From positions 1 through 64,000 of the forward strand of contig NZ_JHZK01000014.1 in NCBI RefSeq assembly GCF_000688515.1: a stretch of 64,000 nt of DNA. The letters are read 5' to 3'. The notes beneath the pieces are model-generated. The model worked only from the letters and a program-made list of their open reading frames with translations. It searched no databases and was not told the DNA's origin. Within the stretch, counting starts at the first letter, position 1, and the number at the start of each line of letters is the position of its first letter. The position numbers and the translations under genes are program-made. Origin of the DNA: Afifella pfennigii DSM 17143. Lineage in GTDB: Bacteria > Pseudomonadota > Alphaproteobacteria > Rhizobiales > Afifellaceae. Below, one piece after another: positions 62,847 to 64,000 of the stretch.

Positions 62847-64000
62847 CAGTGGCGCTCTCCCGCTTTCATGGAAAAGACAGGCGCCGGAATCCCTTGCATG
62901 GCGACGTTGATGCAGGATGGCAGGCTGGAGCCGAGCGCGCGTGAAAGCGCCGGGGCGAGCCCCTGGCGCTCCTTCACATGCTCGCCGTGGCAGCCGAGCG
63001 CGGCGGCGGAGAGGTCGTAGCGGGCATCGGGACTGAGCTCACAGCCGACGGTGCGATTAGGTCCGTAATCGCGAAGCTGGATCTGGTATTCGGCGTTCCA
63101 GCGCGCATCGTTGCCGATGACGGCGAGGATGCCGGCCCGCTCGCGCGCCGCCGTCTCGAATTCGGCGAAATGGAAGCCGGCGGTGCCGTCTCCCATCAGG
63201 GCGATGACGGTCGCCTGCGGGCGGGCGATCTTGGCGCCGATGGCATAGGGCAGGCTGCCGCCGATGGCGCCGGAGGGCCCGTTGATGACACGCCTCTCGG
63301 CGCCGGCGAAAGCCTGTGCCCATTGACCGAACTCGCCGCCATCGCAGACGAGAATGGCCTCCTCGGCCTCGCGCAGCGCGGCGTCGACACAGGTGACGAT
63401 CTCGTCCGGCATCAGACTGCCATTGGCATGCGGGCGCGCACGGTGGGCCAGCGCCTCGGCGAGCCTGGCGCGCCAGACCTTTCGCGCCGGGACCGCGCCG
63501 GCCTTGCCGATGAGCGCTTCGGCGAAGGCCGGCGCTTCCGCGACAATGCCGAGCGCAACGGCCTCGCCGCCATTGCGGCGCGCGCGCTCCAGCATCTCAG
63601 GCTCCGGGTCGACGACGATAATGCTGGCATCCTTGAAAGGGGCGCCGAAGCCGGAGGTGAAATCGACCGCCTTGCCGAGATAGAGAACCGCATCGGCCTC
63701 GCCGAGAATATCGGCGGCGGCGCCGAGCGCCGGATCGCGCAGGCCGCGCGGGCTCTCCATGGAAAGCACCGGGACGGCGAGCGCGCCTTCAAGCCGCTCG
63801 GCAAATCCCGGTGCGCGCGTGGCGTTGAGGCTCGGTCCGGTGAGGATGAGCGGCCGCTCGGCGGCGGCGAGGACGGCCAGCGCCTCCCTGACCGCCTCGG
63901 CCGGGAATTCCGGCGAGGATCTTTCGGCGCGCGTTGCGGAGGCGGCGCCGTCGCCGGCCTCGGCATTGAGGACATCGAAGGGAAGCGCCAGATGCACCGG
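62846..64000 (-). CDS. Acetolactate-synthase-like TPP enzyme (N-terminus outside the window)
   Basis: The window holds the last 383 or so residues. They cover a central domain (AERPLILTGPSLNATRAPGF) and the cofactor domain with ALMGDGTAGFHFAEFETAAR, closed by IGNDARWNAEY. GPSGAIGGSLPYAIGAKIA is family-typical. The TPP-activating glutamate would lie further right. It is the first visible gene of the minus-strand catabolic unit and overlaps the iron-sulfur gene by one base. Reactions in this group include decarboxylation and carboligation; the specific one is unknown. Confidence 0.85.
   Translation of the reverse strand, partial: PVHLALPFDVLNAEAGDGAASATRAERSSPEFPAEAVREALAVLAAAERPLILTGPSLNATRAPGFAERLEGALAVPVLSMESPRGLRDPALGAAADILGEADAVLYLGKAVDFTSGFGAPFKDASIIVVDPEPEMLERARRNGGEAVALGIVAEAPAFAEALIGKAGAVPARKVWRARLAEALAHRARPHANGSLMPDEIVTCVDAALREAEEAILVCDGGEFGQWAQAFAGAERRVINGPSGAIGGSLPYAIGAKIARPQATVIALMGDGTAGFHFAEFETAARERAGILAVIGNDARWNAEYQIQLRDYGPNRTVGCELSPDARYDLSAAALGCHGEHVKERQGLAPALSRALGSSLPSCINVAMQGIPAPVFSMKAGERH

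Overview
The window is GC-rich DNA, densely packed on both strands, and looks like an alphaproteobacterial chromosome, probably Hyphomicrobiales (Rhizobiales) or a close relative. The evidence is gene content rather than a marker gene: a sqdB-sqdD-sqdC sulfolipid operon, tripartite tricarboxylate (TTT) transporters, a PAS_5-type domain, a DUF3422 protein and a divergent mntR/metal-ABC locus. No rRNA, tRNA or CRISPR array was seen. No phage genes were seen. The only mobile element is the edge of an IS630-type insertion sequence at the left end.

Layout. 1-297: end of an IS630-type element. 0.37-8.6 kb: an amide/imide-like locus with a nitrilase-superfamily hydrolase, a polysaccharide-deacetylase-fold hydrolase, a LuxR-HTH/amide-binding fusion regulator, an asparaginase, and a PotDBC-type ABC importer without its ATPase. 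8.7-10.2 kb: an unrecognised exported protein. 10.3-34.1 kb: a metabolic and stress block. It holds DUF2267, NAD salvage (pncB and pncA, divergent), a universal stress protein, an acyl-CoA synthetase/2-oxoacid dehydrogenase E1-E2/acyl-carrier-protein operon with an FNR/FixK-like box upstream, and a minus-strand operon of P-type ATPase, APH-like kinase, PAS_5-PRPP synthetase fusion, PEP synthase and phosphoribosyltransferase, with a UbiB-type kinase divergent to it. A TTT transporter with a ComDE-like decarboxylase (19.3-23.7 kb) sits inside this block.

34.1-39.6 kb is an eroded region: a CoxG-like gene, two places where oppositely oriented genes have both lost their 5' ends at one breakpoint (dctM/coxL and TPP enzyme/aldehyde dehydrogenase), a perfect 20-bp inverted repeat, and a diaminopropionate ammonia-lyase with GntR and cupin genes. 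39.6-53.9 kb: a secreted nuclease, DUF3422, the sulfolipid operon, a MacAB-like efflux operon, and mntR with a TroABCD-like manganese/zinc importer in which one permease carries a winged-helix tail. 54.0-64.0 kb: one long minus-strand catabolic unit of TPP enzyme, succinate dehydrogenase/fumarate reductase-like complex, class I fumarase-type hydratase, a second TTT transporter and a TauE/SafE exporter.

How the parts work together is inferred. The left locus fits sensing, uptake and stepwise hydrolysis of an amide or imide. The 10-34 kb block joins PRPP, NAD, PEP and acetyl-CoA supply with stress proteins and may respond to low oxygen. The right locus fits uptake of a di- or tricarboxylate, or a sulfonated analogue, followed by dehydrogenation and hydration. 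Two TTT operons each have a perfect hairpin between the binding-protein gene and the membrane genes.
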